Positions 1 through 11,267 of a stretch of DNA of 64,000 bases are shown here, one piece after another; position 1 is the stretch's first letter; the number at the start of each line of letters is the position of its first letter. Origin of the DNA: Hesseltinella vesiculosa (Eukaryota > Mucoromycota > Mucoromycetes > Mucorales > Cunninghamellaceae); contig MCGT01000012.1 in NCBI GenBank assembly GCA_002104935.1, positions 372,001-436,000 of the forward strand, in the 5' to 3' direction. A model generated the notes under the pieces. It was not told the origin of the DNA. It did no database searches and saw only the letters and a program-made list of their open reading frames with translations. The position numbers were made by a program, and so were the translations under genes.

Positions 1-851
1 TTGAATCCAGGGCCACCTGTCTTGGTTTACGTTGAGGGCTCAGAGTTGCGAGGTTGGAAGCCAGGGCTAGTTTCAGATGCCCGTCAGTAGGGTGCTATGA
101 CGACAGTTGTGCCTCCACTGCCCCCGGGGACCCAGGGGGGCCGTGTCTAGCTAGCAACGGACCGTTTTCGCACAATGGTGGCACAGCAACAATTTGTGCA
201 CTTCCCTCATGATTCCAAAGCCTTTGAGGCAAAAAAAAAGCCATGCCACATAGCCCAGCATATGCCAATGATTTGACTGGTGGGTCAAAAGCAAAGGCGC
301 CGTGCCAGAGGGGGCCTGGCCAGCCACCTGGATCGATGTCTCTTGCAAAAAAAAAAAAAAAAGTGGTCAGTGCATCATGTTCCACAACGTTTCTGATTTT
401 TTTTTTTGGCATTTTTTTTTCTGTCTCTGACGTACCATTCAATTCCAAAACAAAAAAAAAGTGCTTGTTGCTCAGGGGTGCAATTTTTTTCGGTGCACGT
501 GTCCCTTTTGTTGCTTTTACGCGACGTCGCCCTCGTGGATCCCGGTTGAGGACAGGGGAGGCGTCGTCATAGCAAATTCCCTACCAAACAGACATCCAAG
601 CGCCGGAGAAGACGACCAACCATATAGTGTGGAGCCAGAGACTGCCAAGACAGGGGCCAAGACAGGCCAACGAAGGGGGGGGGGGAGAACTTGAACCTTC
701 GTTGGCCACACGCCACATCATCCCAGGAGCTTGGCTAGACATCAATGATTAAATAAAAAAAAAAAGTCGGGTGAGTATTGCCTTTCAGTTGCATTATTTT
801 TTCTCAACTTACGCAAAGCATCCCGAGACGATGTGGCGGGGGGGCCAAGAA
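1..851. other. 3' flank of the microexon gene with decayed exon copies
   Basis: No independent gene is supported here. On the minus strand the stretch 517-735 looks like a third, diverged copy of the terminal exon of the neighbouring gene: it follows an acceptor at 736 and an intron (736-811) that is visibly homologous to the gene's last intron (1132-1205). It opens with a residue run resembling the start of exon 18 (APG followed by a bulky pair and W) and stays open until a TAA at 517-519. Further left, 95-448 is open on the minus strand and has splice-like sites, but I find no protein similarity that supports calling it an exon. Confidence 0.4.
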
Positions 852-1623
852 TCAGGTTGGGCCCCCAGGAGCGCCAAACATTGGGCCAAGGTTCGCCGTG
901 AAGTTGGGCAAAGGTTTTGCCCGACGTCCACGGCGACCACCAGCGCGACAGCGAGAGAGACCTTGAGCAGGTGCTGCTGCACCAGCAGCACCACGTAACC
1001 AGCCAACATGGCCGGCACCGACGCTAATTGCGTGGTCGGCGCCGACCACTGCCGCCCCCGTCGCAGTGTTTGATGCCACAGCATTGTTGTGGCGGGGGCG
1101 GAGATACCACACCACCCCGGGAGCAATGGAACTAGTCATCAATAATAAAAAGTAAGGTGAGTATGGCCATTGACGTTGCATAAAATTTTTCTTCTCTCAA
1201 CTTACACAAAGCGTCCCGGGACGATGTGGTAGGGGGGGAACCCCAGAAGCACCGTGCGGCCACCAGGCACGCTAACCATTGGACCGAAGGTCACCACGAG
1301 GTTGGGCATATGGTTTGCCCAACGTCGACGGTGACCTTCAACACGGCGACCGCCATTACGGCGGCCGCGGAGACTTGTGGCAGGCGCTGCAGGTGCAGCA
1401 GCGCCAAGAGCACCGGCAAAAAGGTCAACAGGGGCCCCAGAAGCAAAGGGCCCACCAGCAGCAGAAGACACACAACCAACAGGTGTGCCAGGCACACGGC
1501 CAGCACCAACGCCAGACACAAGGCAGCCAAAGCAAGAGGCTGGGTGCACGGCCCGAGCGCGCTTGAACTTGCGCTCGGGCAATTCTTTGCGGACCGTCGC
1601 CTCACGAGAGCGCTTGCCGAGAA
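517..1623 (-). repeat. Three tandem copies of a terminal exon plus its intron
   Basis: Exon 17 (1206-1623), exon 18 (852-1131, similarity running on to 812) and the stretch 517-735 are related. Exons 17 and 18 share a PN-x4-LGPM/FGPM segment, then PGG, then HIV-x-G just before the GTAAGTTGAG donor, and the introns after them (1132-1205 and 736-811) are similar through their length. Copy 2 is 5 bp shorter than copy 1 around 835-860 and so falls out of frame; copy 3 is more diverged. Confidence 0.7.
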
Positions 1624-4227
1624 CTATGTTGAAAGAAAAAAAAGGATCGCCATCAGCACCAAGTAAAATGTTTTAAAGTGAACTGAGAGATATACTTACC
1701 TGTGTAGCTCTCGTGAGGACGACGGGGGGAGCACCAGTCAACATCTGCTCCGGAGAGCAGATAAAATATGCCCCAATAAAGGGCATTGCTGGCCAGCGCA
1801 CGATTGCTGCGCCAGCCAGCCACAGAGAAGCCAGCCAAAAGGTTTACCGCCCCCTTGGCAAATGTTTGTGCCGTGGTCTTGATGTTGAGGGGGCGGAAGC
1901 AGGAAGAGGGAGCCTTGCCTTTCATCTGGGGCTTTGATGCGCCAACGACAGGAGCATGTCGACGCACCAATTTGCCTACAAGCAGGAAAAAGGTCAACGA
2001 CAGGTTCAAAAATTGTACATCCGGTTATTCAGCTTACCCCAGATTCCATTTTTGTTCGTCTGGGCACAAGTAATGGCACCCTTCTGGCCAACAAATTTGA
2101 TGGGTGGCCAGTAGGTGCCAAAGTGCCCAGAACGCACATAAGCCGGGCCACGGGCCAGCAAACAAGGCCCAGGAAACAGAACCACGCCAGGAAGGTAGGG
2201 CAGAGTCGGGCCCAGGCCCAGAAATTGGTTTGGCCAGATGGCCCCTACCATTGTCGAGGGGCCAGACGCACCGGAGGAGACAGCTAAGAAAATAAAACCC
2301 GGGTGTTACGTCTATTGACAAGAACCGTCCCTATTTTCTTTTTAGCAAAACTTACACTTTGGGCCACGTCGGCCTACAAAAATAAGGAAGGGGCAGAAAA
2401 TGAGTGTGAGTGTGATTCGTAAAATGTTGCTTTCCTCAAAAGTACTGATACTTACCAGAGAAGCGGGTGTTGTCGTCCCACACCCCGCGTCGCTTATTGC
2501 CGACGCGGGCAGGAGCGGGAGAAGCAGGCGCGACAGGGCGAGAGAGCACAACGAATTTGCAGGCGTCTAGTTTTAAAAAAAGTGATTCTTAACAACATCC
2601 TCTAGGTAATTTTTTGTATGGCTTACGTTTTGGCCCGCGACGGTCTATAGAAGAAAACGAAAAAAAGTCAGTTTCAAAGGCTGCTTTCGACAGCGAAGAT
2701 GGCAAAGAACTTACTGGCGAAGCGGGCCGAGTCGTCGCCGTCCGAGCGGCGCTTGTTGGCTGCCCGCAACTTGAGTCGTCGGACAAGCAAGTTGCGGAGC
2801 AGCGAGTCCCCTGGCAAGGAGGACGGAGCCAAAGCACGGAACCGAGCTGCAGGTTGGGTTGCTGAAGGCAGTGGACGGAAAGCAGCCGAAAGGGCCTCGG
2901 ACACAGGACCCAACAGGGGAGAACCCACGGGCGACAATGGTGATGGTGGCAAGTGGGCGTAGCCAGGGCGAGTGATGGGCGCAGGGGCAGAAGACACCGA
3001 GACAGGAGCAGAAGACACAGAAGAGGTGGCATAGGGGGCATAGGTGTTTTTTTTGGCTTTTTCTACTGCATTTTCATAATTTTCTATTGTGAATAAAGAA
3101 ATGTTAAGCGGCTATATTATCCATGACCTTATTTGTGTCTCAATGACAGCATGTTAATCTTACTTTGGGTGTTTTCTTCTATGATTGCCAAGGGTAAAAA
3201 AATATAAAAAAACGAAAAAGCAGTTAAATCATACAGTTGTTTTAGCTTTTGTGTTTCAAAGCAACATACGATTTTCATCGGCGGGAACATAACCGGAATT
3301 GGGTGCTAGAGAAAAAAAATTGATGAGACTGGCTCATTTTCGTAAGAGTGCGGCACATTAAGCTCTTACAATTTTTTTCTATGTGGACAAGAAAATCATG
3401 GTCAGGGATCTTTAAATTTTGATTCATTTTGTTTCATTCTTTTTTTAATCGAATGATACTTACGGGTTTTTTGATCTAGAGCAGCACAATGGAATATAAT
3501 AGAACGAAAAATTGGTAAGCAACATGTTGCTTTGGTACTTGTTTTTTTTAAAGTAACTTACTTTCTTCATCGGCGGGAACACAACCGGAATCTAGAGAGA
3601 GAAAAAAAAAATAAATCCGACTCATTCTTGCAGGAGTCCGTGCACGAGTTCTCACCATTTTTTTCTATGCGGAGAAGAAAATGGACTAGGTCAGCGATCA
3701 CTGCATTAAATCGTTCATTTTTTTTAGTTTTTTCGAATGGCACTTACGGGTTTTTTGATCTAAAGCAGCAAAATGGAATAAAAAAAGAAAAACAAAAAAT
3801 GGTTAAGCATGAAGTTGATTTGGTTCTTTTTTTTTCAAAGCGACTTACAATTTTCTTCGGCGGGAACATAACCGGAATAAGGGGCGGCTAGTAAAAAAAA
3901 AAAAAAAAAAAAAAGGGTTGTGTGAGTAAACAAACATTGCGATACAATAGCAATGCCTAGCAAGCAGCCAATGGCACCTATAAAGGAATCTTACAGAAGA
4001 AGGTGGAAGGTGATGCGAATGATGGTGGTGGAGGTGAGGCACTACGGCCGGGGGAAGCACGGGAAGCAGAGGCAGTAGCTGAGGCAGCAGCGCGGTCGTC
4101 GTCTATTGAGGGGGAAAAAAAAATAGGAAAAGGATGTTAAAGTTAGCACAAATGCATCGATTAACTTGCATCCATCTAATCTATTAGACTTAGACAGATG
4201 GCAACCTTTCTTACAGGCAGGCATCAT
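852..4227 (-). CDS. Unrecognised serial-microexon protein (18 exons, 672 aa)
   Basis: Exons (minus, in order): 4215-4227, 3995-4102, 3849-3887, 3748-3759, 3656-3664, 3562-3591, 3464-3475, 3370-3378, 3270-3305, 3164-3178, 2715-3083, 2627-2644, 2456-2566, 2356-2373, 2038-2283, 1700-1975, 1206-1623, 852-1131. Ten exons are 9-39 nt. Every junction is AG/GT with GTAAGN, GTGAG or GTATG donors; introns 1-16 are all phase 1 and intron 17 is phase 2, and the 2019-nt sum stays open from ATG to TGA. Residues 41-94 come wholly from microexons and repeat SGYVPADEN-like, QKT and QKN blocks. Later parts repeat NKRR-DD-RF followed by RRGPK, then Ala/Gly/Pro-rich and basic stretches (KRSRE, RGRR) that hint at a nuclear or RNA-binding role. 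I know no family. The 3' end is uncertain because exon 18 carries a 5-bp net deletion relative to its paralogue exon 17 that brings in the stop. Expression is not shown by the sequence. Confidence 0.75.
3270..3887 (-). repeat. Tandem duplication of a ~290-bp microexon cassette
   Basis: The core CGGCGGGAAC recurs on the plus strand at 3279, 3571 and 3858, periods of 292 and 287 bp. Each full unit (3270-3561 and 3562-3848) holds three minus-strand microexons in the order 12 nt, 9 nt, then 30-36 nt; a 39-nt copy of the last type starts the array at 3849-3887. The 12-nt exon is identical in both units and the 9-nt exon differs at its last base, while introns have drifted. Because all exons are phase 1 and multiples of three, duplication or skipping keeps the frame. 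Confidence 0.85.
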
Positions 4228-5800
4228 CACGAATCAGGAAAGAAGAAAGAAGAAGAAGAAAAAAGAAAACACTCTTTCTCGACCCTTTTACCTGGTTTCC
4301 TTCGGCTCTAAGCCAATCATATTGCAGTATTCGTTGGCATTCTGCCCTTTTTCTTTACTTTTGAAACTCTTAGATCGAAGCAATGCGCTAGAAGTTCATT
4401 GAAATGACATATGATCAAGATAGCCTCCCAAGTAGTTTTCTTGATAAGTTAACACTTGATATCCTCCAAAAAGAAAAAAAGAGGCTGTTGTTAGGTTCTT
4501 TGACAGTGGATGACTGGACGATTGTCAACATTGAATCGAGGAAACTGCCTCAGAATATCTTTGTGCGAAAAGCCGCAAGCCACTATCCTGATGCCCGCTT
4601 TTCTCTGTCCCGCACCAAAGCATGAAGGGAGAGAGGGAAGGATGTAGTGCATGTTCCTTCATACTCCAAACTTTGAATTGGCTGGCGATTGAGGAGCTCA
4701 TCCCAACAACCTCTCTAGCTCCTCACCACAGCGTCAGACAGGCCAATGCTTTTAAGCATGATCTTATCTCATTATGTTTTACACGTTCGCAGACTTTGAG
4801 ATGAATTGGGCTTGTTTTCTTTATTGGATCGCCTGGGGACGTCTGACACAAAAAAATGGGAAAGTTCGAAAAAAAAAAAGAATGAACGCTGCGCAGAACT
4901 TTTGGAGTGACAGATCAGCGTGATATTTTGCATGGGAGCACAAACGTAAGATTAGTGATAGTGCTAAAAAATCATGTCGAATGGTGACAGGTTTCCAACG
5001 TTTAAGGCATGTGTTTTGAGCCGTTATAATTCCTCGGGCTATGTTAGATGTATGGAAAATTTGGTGTGAGCTGGTAGACATCAGACTTTCGATGATTTAT
5101 TGGCGAGCATATTGAGGCGAAGTAGAAGAAGAAAGGGGAAGAAAATAGGGTGTGTCCAAAAAAGACAAAAAAAAAAAAGTGCACAGACAAGAAAAGGAGA
5201 AAGCTTTTCAACAAAAAAAAGAACAGCGTTTTTGAAATTGGCTTTTTGGATTGGCTGCGGGCTGCAGGAGAATTGGAAATGGCTAAATATTCGCAGCAGC
5301 AAATTGGCTGGGTGACCTCCTTCGACCGACCTGAGTTTCTCGGTATCGTCATCATCGATGTGTTTTTGCATCTATGCAAAATTTCACATCAATCCATTTG
5401 GTCAAAAGTGCGGTAAAGTGCTGGTTCCATTTTGAAAAAAATGGAAAAAAAATATATCGCCAGCTAAAATCGCTGGCCGATCCAACAACGGTCGTCGATG
5501 ACGTGTTGTGACTGGTTGAACAACTGGATCAGAGATATGCTTCTTAGTTATGTCTAGGGTTGCACTACCTACTGATCATCGGGAGCGTGCAACGTTTTAT
5601 GGCTAACTTTTCTAAAGTGAACCCTATCCTGACGCTGGTAGGAAGCACGAGGGGGAAACAAGCTTCTTTATTAAAAACATTTCATCCAGGTTTGTTAGTA
5701 TGAAATCTAAGAGCCAAAGAGTGATGATGCGAAACGATGTTGCCAAAAGTCGTATCGGGGATGATGTTCAAGAAAATCAAGCTCGTACTTTGCCAAGCCT

Positions 5801-5833
<33 letters not shown>

Positions 5834-6406
5834 ACTGTATGTGTGCATTGTTAGTGGCTTCCCCCTTTCTACGACACCAACCTTGGATTTTCCAAAGATT
5901 CTAGTCGCAGGCTCGGTTGGGAAATGCTCCTTTTTAAAACGGTTGTTCTAGGTCCAAGCCTATATTTCCTTTGTCAATGTGGTGATTTGTTTGTGTGACG
6001 GCAAGGCACAATAACAAAGAAAGCGGATCCAGTGTGCAGCATGCTGAAACTTCTTGTTCGATGCATGTTTACGAGTTAATTTATGCACAGGACGAGCTTT
6101 GCAAAGTTGGCTGGCCGTGCGATGCCAGCAGGAAGCTAAAAGGAGCTTATCACAGCGCCGTTTTGGTTATGTCGTCTCCAAATCAATCGCATGAAATTAC
6201 AAATTGTCATTTAGTATTACATAAAAAAAACAGGATACAGACAAAAGAAGCATCAACAGGTATGGACGAAAAAAAAAAAAAAGGAGCGAGTCAAGATTAC
6301 ACAAGGAGGTGTGACAGATCAAGGGGTTGGAAAAAGGGGGACAATTGTCATTTGGAGATGAGGAAAAAAAAAATTGGGAGGCGTTGGGTATCAAGATTTT
6401 ATTTGG
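4228..6406. other. Intergenic, no supported gene
   Basis: This is the 5' flank of the microexon gene and the 3' flank of the kinase gene. It contains AT-rich DNA, a run of 30 T at 5802-5831 and several short open frames (for example 4404-4625) without splice partners, similarity I recognise, or coding-like composition. Confidence 0.5.
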
Positions 6407-8016
6407 CTACATCAATGACAAGGAGGTGGCATGATGACAAGTGGGTGAGGCGACACTAACCAAGCTGAGCTTTCGAGGAGCAGACAAAGGGAGCTGCTTT
6501 CTTGAGAGATCGGATAGTGTCGAGGAGCATTCTGAGGATGATTGGGATGAAGATGACGACAAGGAGAAGGAAGGTGACATGATGGGAGTGCGCTGGTCAG
6601 AAGAACGGCTGTTGGCAGAGGACGAGCAGGCAAGGGCGACAGTGGCTGGCATGGGGGTCTTGGGCAAAGGTGGCAGGGCGGTGGCATGTTCAATGTCGTA
6701 GTCTTGGATGTAGGTCATCAGGGTATCTTTCCAAGACTTTGACCATTTCATGTTGGGATTAGGCTGAGCAGAGGAGGCGGTGGGTGGCTCTGTGGGCTTG
6801 GGCGAGGTGGCCGGTGTCTTTTTTTTGCGGGCAAGGCCGAGGGATTGAGGAGGCAATGAAGAAAAGAGGTGTCGCTGTTGTCTTGGTTTAGGGGAGGTGG
6901 AGGAGAGAGAGGAGGATGAGGAGGCGTTGGAGGAAGGAGGAATGGGAGAAGGAGCGGCTGCATGGACGGTGGGCTTGGTGGAAAAAAAGAGGGAAGCCAA
7001 TGGGTTTTTTCTTAACGATCCAAACTGCCTTGAGGGAGTGGCAGGAGGGGTAGAAGGTGGAGGGTGAACAGGTTTGCGTGTGAAATGGACGCATTTTTGG
7101 ATGCGTAACCGCAATTCTGGAAGCGAGATGCGCAAGGCGGGGTCCAAGCAGAAGACACGACAGAGGATGTCGTCCAGCTCGTCGGAGATCTTGGGCAGGA
7201 TGCGTCGGAAGAAGTGCTTGGGTTGTTGCACAAAGGCGGCAAAGGTTGCATCGTCCATGTTGGCTTGTTTCCAAGGGTTGCGACCGGTGGTGAAGTTGAC
7301 CAGGATCACACCCAAAGACCAAATGTCATTCTTTTGTGTGCTGTAGCCCTTGATGCGTTGGTTATTGCGGATCATTCCGCTTTGGCATTCTGGAAGAAAA
7401 AGAAAAGATGGACCAGTTAGAAACAAAGTGGATGAGGATGATGATGTTTGACTCTACCAGGTGAAAAGTAAAAGGTGGAACCAAAACCGAACTCGGTCGA
7501 GACAGATTGGCAGGTGGCCAGACCAAAATCGGCGAGTTTGACGCGCCAGTCTGGAAACACGAGGATGTTTTCTGGTTTGAGGTCACGGTGAGCAACACTG
7601 TGTTTATGGCAATAGTCGACGGCGTCGAGGATCTGCAAAAAGATGTAGCGGATGGCTTCGTCATTGCCCATGAGCCCATGGACTGGGTGAGTGATGGCAG
7701 CAAACAGGTCGCCACCGGGGGCATATTCAAGCACCATAAAGGTCATGCCGTTTTCTCTCACGACCTTTTCAAAGGTCAGGATATTGTCATGGCCCGAGAG
7801 TTGGGCATGGATATCGATTTCACTGCGACTGACCTTGGTGTTGGATAGAAGTTTGATGGCGTATTTTTTCTGTGTTTTGCGCGTGTGGTGGCCGAGGTAG
7901 ACGATGCCATAGGCTCCGACACCAAGGATGGATTTCAATTTGATACGGCCATTATCGATGTGCGTGCCTAGTAATGAAGGTGGGTCAATGGTATGTGTAA
8001 CGGTATTTGCTGGCAT
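6407..8016 (-). CDS. Ser/Thr protein kinase, Ran1/Sks1/Ksp1-like
   Basis: Two exons, 7458-8016 and 6407-7389, joined in phase 1, give 513 aa. The kinase domain fills about residues 30-305. The glycine loop LGVGAYG is at 31-37, the ATP lysine is K55 in YAIK, the catalytic HRDLKPEN has D145, and DFG is at 163-165. The splice junction rebuilds the activation-segment end SPECQS, where PEC replaces the usual APE; this form is typical of the fungal Ran1/Pat1, Sks1, Vhs1 and Ksp1 group, which act in nutrient signalling and differentiation. The C-terminal 200 residues are Ser/Pro-rich and probably disordered. The start is the ATG at 8016; the frame stays open upstream but only through poly-A-derived Phe codons, which I take as 5' UTR. 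The donor GTAGAG is weak but gives the correct motif. Kinase identity is sure, subfamily is inference. Confidence 0.88.
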
Positions 8017-8805
8017 GAAAGGAAAATAGAATAAAGGAACACGAGGAGAGAGAGGCAAAAAAAAAAAAAAAAAAAAAAAAAAGGAAACAGCCGCTGTATT
8101 TATAGTCAAAAGGCCAAAGGGAAAAGACAAAAAAAAAGGAGAAGGTGGGTGGTGGTGAATGGGTTGTTTGGAAGCTAATCCAAGTCATTGGTAAAGACTC
8201 CTTGCAGCCAGTGACCCAAAAAAAGGACATTAGCGAACCCCCCTATTTTTTTTTTTTTTAAAAAAAAAAAACCTGACAATGGCAAGTGGCCACCTGAAGG
8301 TAACCAGATACAAGCACTCGTTGGAAAATTAGAATTGCCTCGAAGGAACGCGGGGTATTCTTAGTGGCAGTCTTTTCAACTCCAAAAGCATGAATCAAAT
8401 TTGGCAATTCCCATGAAAAATAAGCCTGCAATCAAGTAGCAGCCTGGCTTGCCTCAGGAAAGCGTCGTTTCACTTGTGCCAAAAGATGATCGGCACAACA
8501 TTTTTTTTATTTATTTCCAGAAGAAGTATGCGTGGTTAAATAAGCAACACAATTGAAACTGTACAAAATAATAAGAATAATAATAAAACGCTTGGTAATT
8601 CAAATAAAAAACCCATCGAAAAAAGGGAGCGAAAAAAAAAAAAAAAAAAAAGGCGTTGAGGCAAGGAGTAAACGATTTTTGAATTGACAAGGAGATGCAA
8701 AAAAAAAAAAAAAAAAAAAGAGAGAGAGAGAAAAAAAGTAATTCCTGTGGTAAAAAAATGGAAGAGGAGACACAGACCGCAAGATCCAAGTTTGGCCAAG
8801 ATCCA
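8017..8805. other. Intergenic between kinase and deacetylase genes
   Basis: Kinase 5' flank and deacetylase 3' flank, both transcribed leftward. It holds several long A tracts, including 26 A at 8057-8082 and tracts near 8637-8651 and 8700-8718. I see no gene. Confidence 0.5.
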
Positions 8806-11267
8806 TCAATCAGCGATCTCACCATCTTCCAGATCATCGTGGGCTTTTGATTGCCCCGAGATAGGTGTTTGTGAATCAACCTCGCCTTCTTCTTCACTTT
8901 CGGTATCCATGGTCATCTTTTTCGTGACAGAGGAAGTTTCGTTTGATGCTTGTACTACAAAAAAAGAAAGGGGTTTGCGTTTGAGTATTTTTTTTTATGT
9001 CATTAACTTTAATGCCTTCCGGTCTCCTTATTTTTCGTTCCACCCTGTCGCCTTTTTTTGACAATCATCTTACCAGACGTTGTAGGTGAGGTGGTGGTGG
9101 TGGATAGTGAGGGATCCAAATCCATAGCTACGTTTTCGTCGGCCATGGCACGGCTGTCTTCTTGTAGGACTTGGGCGATTTGCATTTCTTCGTCTTCGGT
9201 CATGACGCTGGCGGACCGAGGCACGTCCAGGGTCATGGGTTCCACAGACTCATTTTTAGCTTGATCGTCAGCTTCGTGCTTGGTATCACCATCGTTGGTT
9301 TCCCCGTGGTTTTGTTGATGTCGGCTGCCTTCGCCTTCGCCTTCGTCCGAGTCATAAAATTCGTTTTCAGGCACAATGCGTTTGTCCCATAATCGCTCTT
9401 GATGTGTCATAAGAAAGCGGCGAGTCAGGTCAAGGTTGCCTTCCATGTCTTCTCTTTCTGCTTACGTGGTTGTCGTTCTTCAGGGTCATCATTGTCTTCA
9501 TCGTCGGACATGTCGCGGTCTCGTGGCACCTCTATCAATAAAAAAAAAAAATAGCGATCAGTTGATCTGCCACCTGCGATTGAATGATGTTTCCTGTTGT
9601 TTGGCTACCTTGCATTTGCACACTAGGGGCAAACAGCGTTCGGGATAGGTTTTCAAATACTTGCGTTCTGGCAGCAATGGCGAGCAATTAATCATCGTGC
9701 AGTCTTGGTAATGAGCATTGACTTACTTTATCTTTTCGAGATATTCAGGAGTATTCATGTTTTCCATGTTGCTTGGATGCACATCCAACACATAGTCAGG
9801 GCCAAAGTATTCATAGTAATCATTGTAGGGCATTTCTAAACAAAATGGAAAGTTGGTTTCATCGTCATCGATCGGTTTGATCCAATCTCTCGATGAGGCT
9901 GGGGCTTGTGTTTTTTACCTGGCCCAATTTCTTCACCGACAATGGCACCTGTCTCATAAGCCCAGGCGCGAGCAACATTGCGCATTGTGTACCCGCCACC
10001 ACCAAGCACCAACGTAGGCAGGTTGAATTTCTTAACGTACTTGACACAGTTGGCATGGCCCTTCATCGAGAGGTTGAAGCAGCCCAGTTTGTCACCACTT
10101 AGCGAATCACCACCACATTGCAAGACAATGGCCGAGGGGCGATACCATTCAATCACCTTGTCAATCACCTGCGAAAAAAAAGAGCAGTGAGTCTACGAAC
10201 GGCGAGGATAGGGAGTGCTATGTACCGGTTCAAACACAGACTTGTAGCTTTCGTCATCAATGCCATCGCGCAATGGAAAATTGACGCTGTAGTATTTGCC
10301 CTTGCCTACGCCGACATCCTGTTTTCAAAAATAAAAGAGTCAGGCCACAGGCCAACGGCGGGTTTTTGCAAAGATACCTTGATATCGCCGGTCCCAGGGA
10401 AGAATTCGCCATACTTGTGGAAGCTGACGGTCATGACGCGATCGGTCGTGTAAAAGGCTTCTTCGACGCCATCGCCATGGTGTACGTCGATATCGATGTA
10501 CAAGACGCGTGCATAATAACGTAACAGTTCCAAGATACCCAGCACAATGTCGTTGACGTAGCAAAACCCAGATGCTTCGGATTTCTTGGCATGGTGCAGA
10601 CCACCCGCCCAGTTGATGGCGATGTCACATAAGCCTCGGTTCAGTCGAGCAGCACCCTCTGTGAAATAAGAAGAAAAAACCGTGAGAAAAGATGGATAGC
10701 CAATGCCGATCCTTTACCCATCGATCCACCAGCACTAAGACCACAGTATTCGAAAAGGCCCTCGAACACAGGCGAGTCGTCACCCACATTGACTAAAAGA
10801 AAAAAAAAGGCGTTGATGGCCCCGTTTTTGTTCTGCGTGTTTGTTGTTACATTTAGCTTGTTCCTTTTCGTAGCCTTCCATATTTTCAGGTGTGACGCGT
10901 GACAAAAAATCAATGTATTCATCGGTATGGAATTGGGTCATTTCCCAATTGTTGGCAGGTTTGGCTCTCTATCAAGCATCAGGCAGATTAGGGCCCGTGG
11001 CTGGCAAAGACAAATCATGTCACTTACAAAGACTTCCAACTTTTTATACAGTTTGTAATTCATGACAAGGCCATGAGTCATTCGGATTCTATGAGGACGC
11101 ATCGGATGGCCAGGCCCATAATGATAGTTGCCAACGTTGGCTATTTACATTGCAAACAAAGAAGAAAGGAGGGTAAATACTGATGCACGCCATGCCGCAT
11201 GCGTTCGCTTCTAACTATCCTTACCATCATAAAAATAACAAACACGTTTCTTCTGTTCAGATGTCAT
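8806..11267 (-). CDS. RPD3: Class I histone deacetylase, Rpd3/Hos2/Clr6 type
   Basis: Twelve exons: 11225-11267, 11028-11140, 10851-10968, 10718-10792, 10378-10658, 10226-10318, 9919-10168, 9727-9835, 9609-9667, 9466-9531, 9074-9397, 8806-8954; all phases close and give 559 aa. The enzyme removes acetyl groups from histone lysines in corepressor complexes in the nucleus. The catalytic His pair is H138-H139, followed by the SGFCYVND segment; the zinc ligands sit in [10 protein letters not shown] (D174, H176) and in the later Asp just before the [10 protein letters not shown] loop. The family pattern [13 protein letters not shown] near the N-terminus and NEFYDSDE in the tail match fungal Rpd3 orthologues. 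The acidic Glu/Asp-rich tail after about residue 395 is long compared with yeast Rpd3 (433 aa). The tail junctions at 9397/9466 and 8954/9074 are the least certain part. Confidence 0.92.

Noticed and set aside
809..1126. Alternative frame through exon 18 of the microexon gene that reaches the donor at 811
   Set aside because: It would need a phase-1 entry, but the preceding exon exits in phase 2, and the similarity to exon 17 lies in the other frame over most of the exon.
4404..4625. 73-codon plus-strand open frame after the microexon gene
   Set aside because: No splice partners, no similarity I recognise, and the neighbouring frame at 4622-4804 does not continue it; kept as intergenic.
5995..6459. 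154-codon plus-strand frame overlapping the kinase 3' end
   Set aside because: Lys/Arg-rich through A tracts, antisense to the kinase tail, no motif.
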